DNA of 27,398 nucleotides, taken from NCBI GenBank assembly GCA_963575745.1, contig CAUYUJ010000177.1:73533-100930 (forward strand), in the 5' to 3' direction. Both the position numbers and the translations under genes were made by a program. The notes under the pieces are model-generated. The model was not told where the DNA came from, ran no database searches, and saw only the letters and a program-made list of their open reading frames with translations. Positions 27,361-27,398 of this stretch are shown here, piece by piece. Within the stretch, counting starts at the first letter, position 1. Every line of letters begins with the position of its first letter. The stretch is from Prorocentrum cordatum (taxonomy: Eukaryota > Sar > Dinophyceae > Prorocentrales > Prorocentraceae).

Positions 27361-27398
27361 GTGATGGTGATGGTGATGGTGATGGTGATGATGCTGAT
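27306..27398. repeat. GAT/GGT trinucleotide microsatellite, open at the right edge
   Basis: GATGATGAT followed by GATGGTGATGGT to the last base. It takes the place of the TCC tract next to module N, so the composite repeat seems to tolerate different trinucleotides at that position. Confidence 0.95.

Overview
The window looks like eukaryotic, non-genic DNA from a dinoflagellate, most plausibly a Prorocentrum-type genome. This rests on the mix of sequence types and on a dinoflagellate-style non-LTR retrotransposon; no marker gene proves it. The DNA is mostly GC-rich, dense in microsatellites and minisatellites, and nearly free of host genes. No rRNA, tRNA, CRISPR array, bacterial operon or intact dinoflagellate spliced-leader sequence was seen. 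Most long open frames are translations of simple repeats and are not genes.

Layout. 1-492: one convincing protein-coding stretch on the minus strand, probably an exon of an uncharacterised protein that runs off the left edge. 691-2740: CAT, TA and minisatellite repeats, an A/T-rich dispersed repeat (copy A), and blocks of the motif CCAAGAGGCC. 2739-5260: the same motif in the opposite orientation (GGCCTCTTGG), including three copies of a ~375-386 bp tandem unit, then an 11-bp array and a switch back to the first orientation. 5270-7130: GC-rich DNA holding two inverted copies of a 186/187-bp foldback element and a decayed copy of the composite repeat described below. 7380-8925: a ~1.5 kb GAC-type trinucleotide tract. 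8926-10900: C-rich DNA with TTCG repeats, a 156-bp element with 34-bp terminal inverted repeats, and direct repeats. 10917-12650: a less repetitive segment with copy B of the A/T-rich repeat.

12830-16490 is a dead LINE-type retrotransposon on the plus strand. Remnants of the endonuclease, reverse transcriptase (FADD catalytic box) and C-terminal zinc fingers are in the right order but spread over three frames. A further protein-like remnant of unknown origin follows at 16790-17285.

17340-19829 is the most striking structure: a composite higher-order repeat. Its order is TCC-type microsatellite, short module N, an array of ~83-bp units, ~320-bp module M, then TCC-type microsatellite again. 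The same order recurs on the opposite strand at 26320-27398, and a degenerate version lies at 6905-7125. Between them lie poly-T/CT tracts (20066-23018), a 1.35 kb GTG/CTG tract (23405-24750) and ~1.5 kb of largely unassigned sequence. The window therefore records repeat and transposon turnover, with one exon at its left edge; I see no genes acting together as a pathway.
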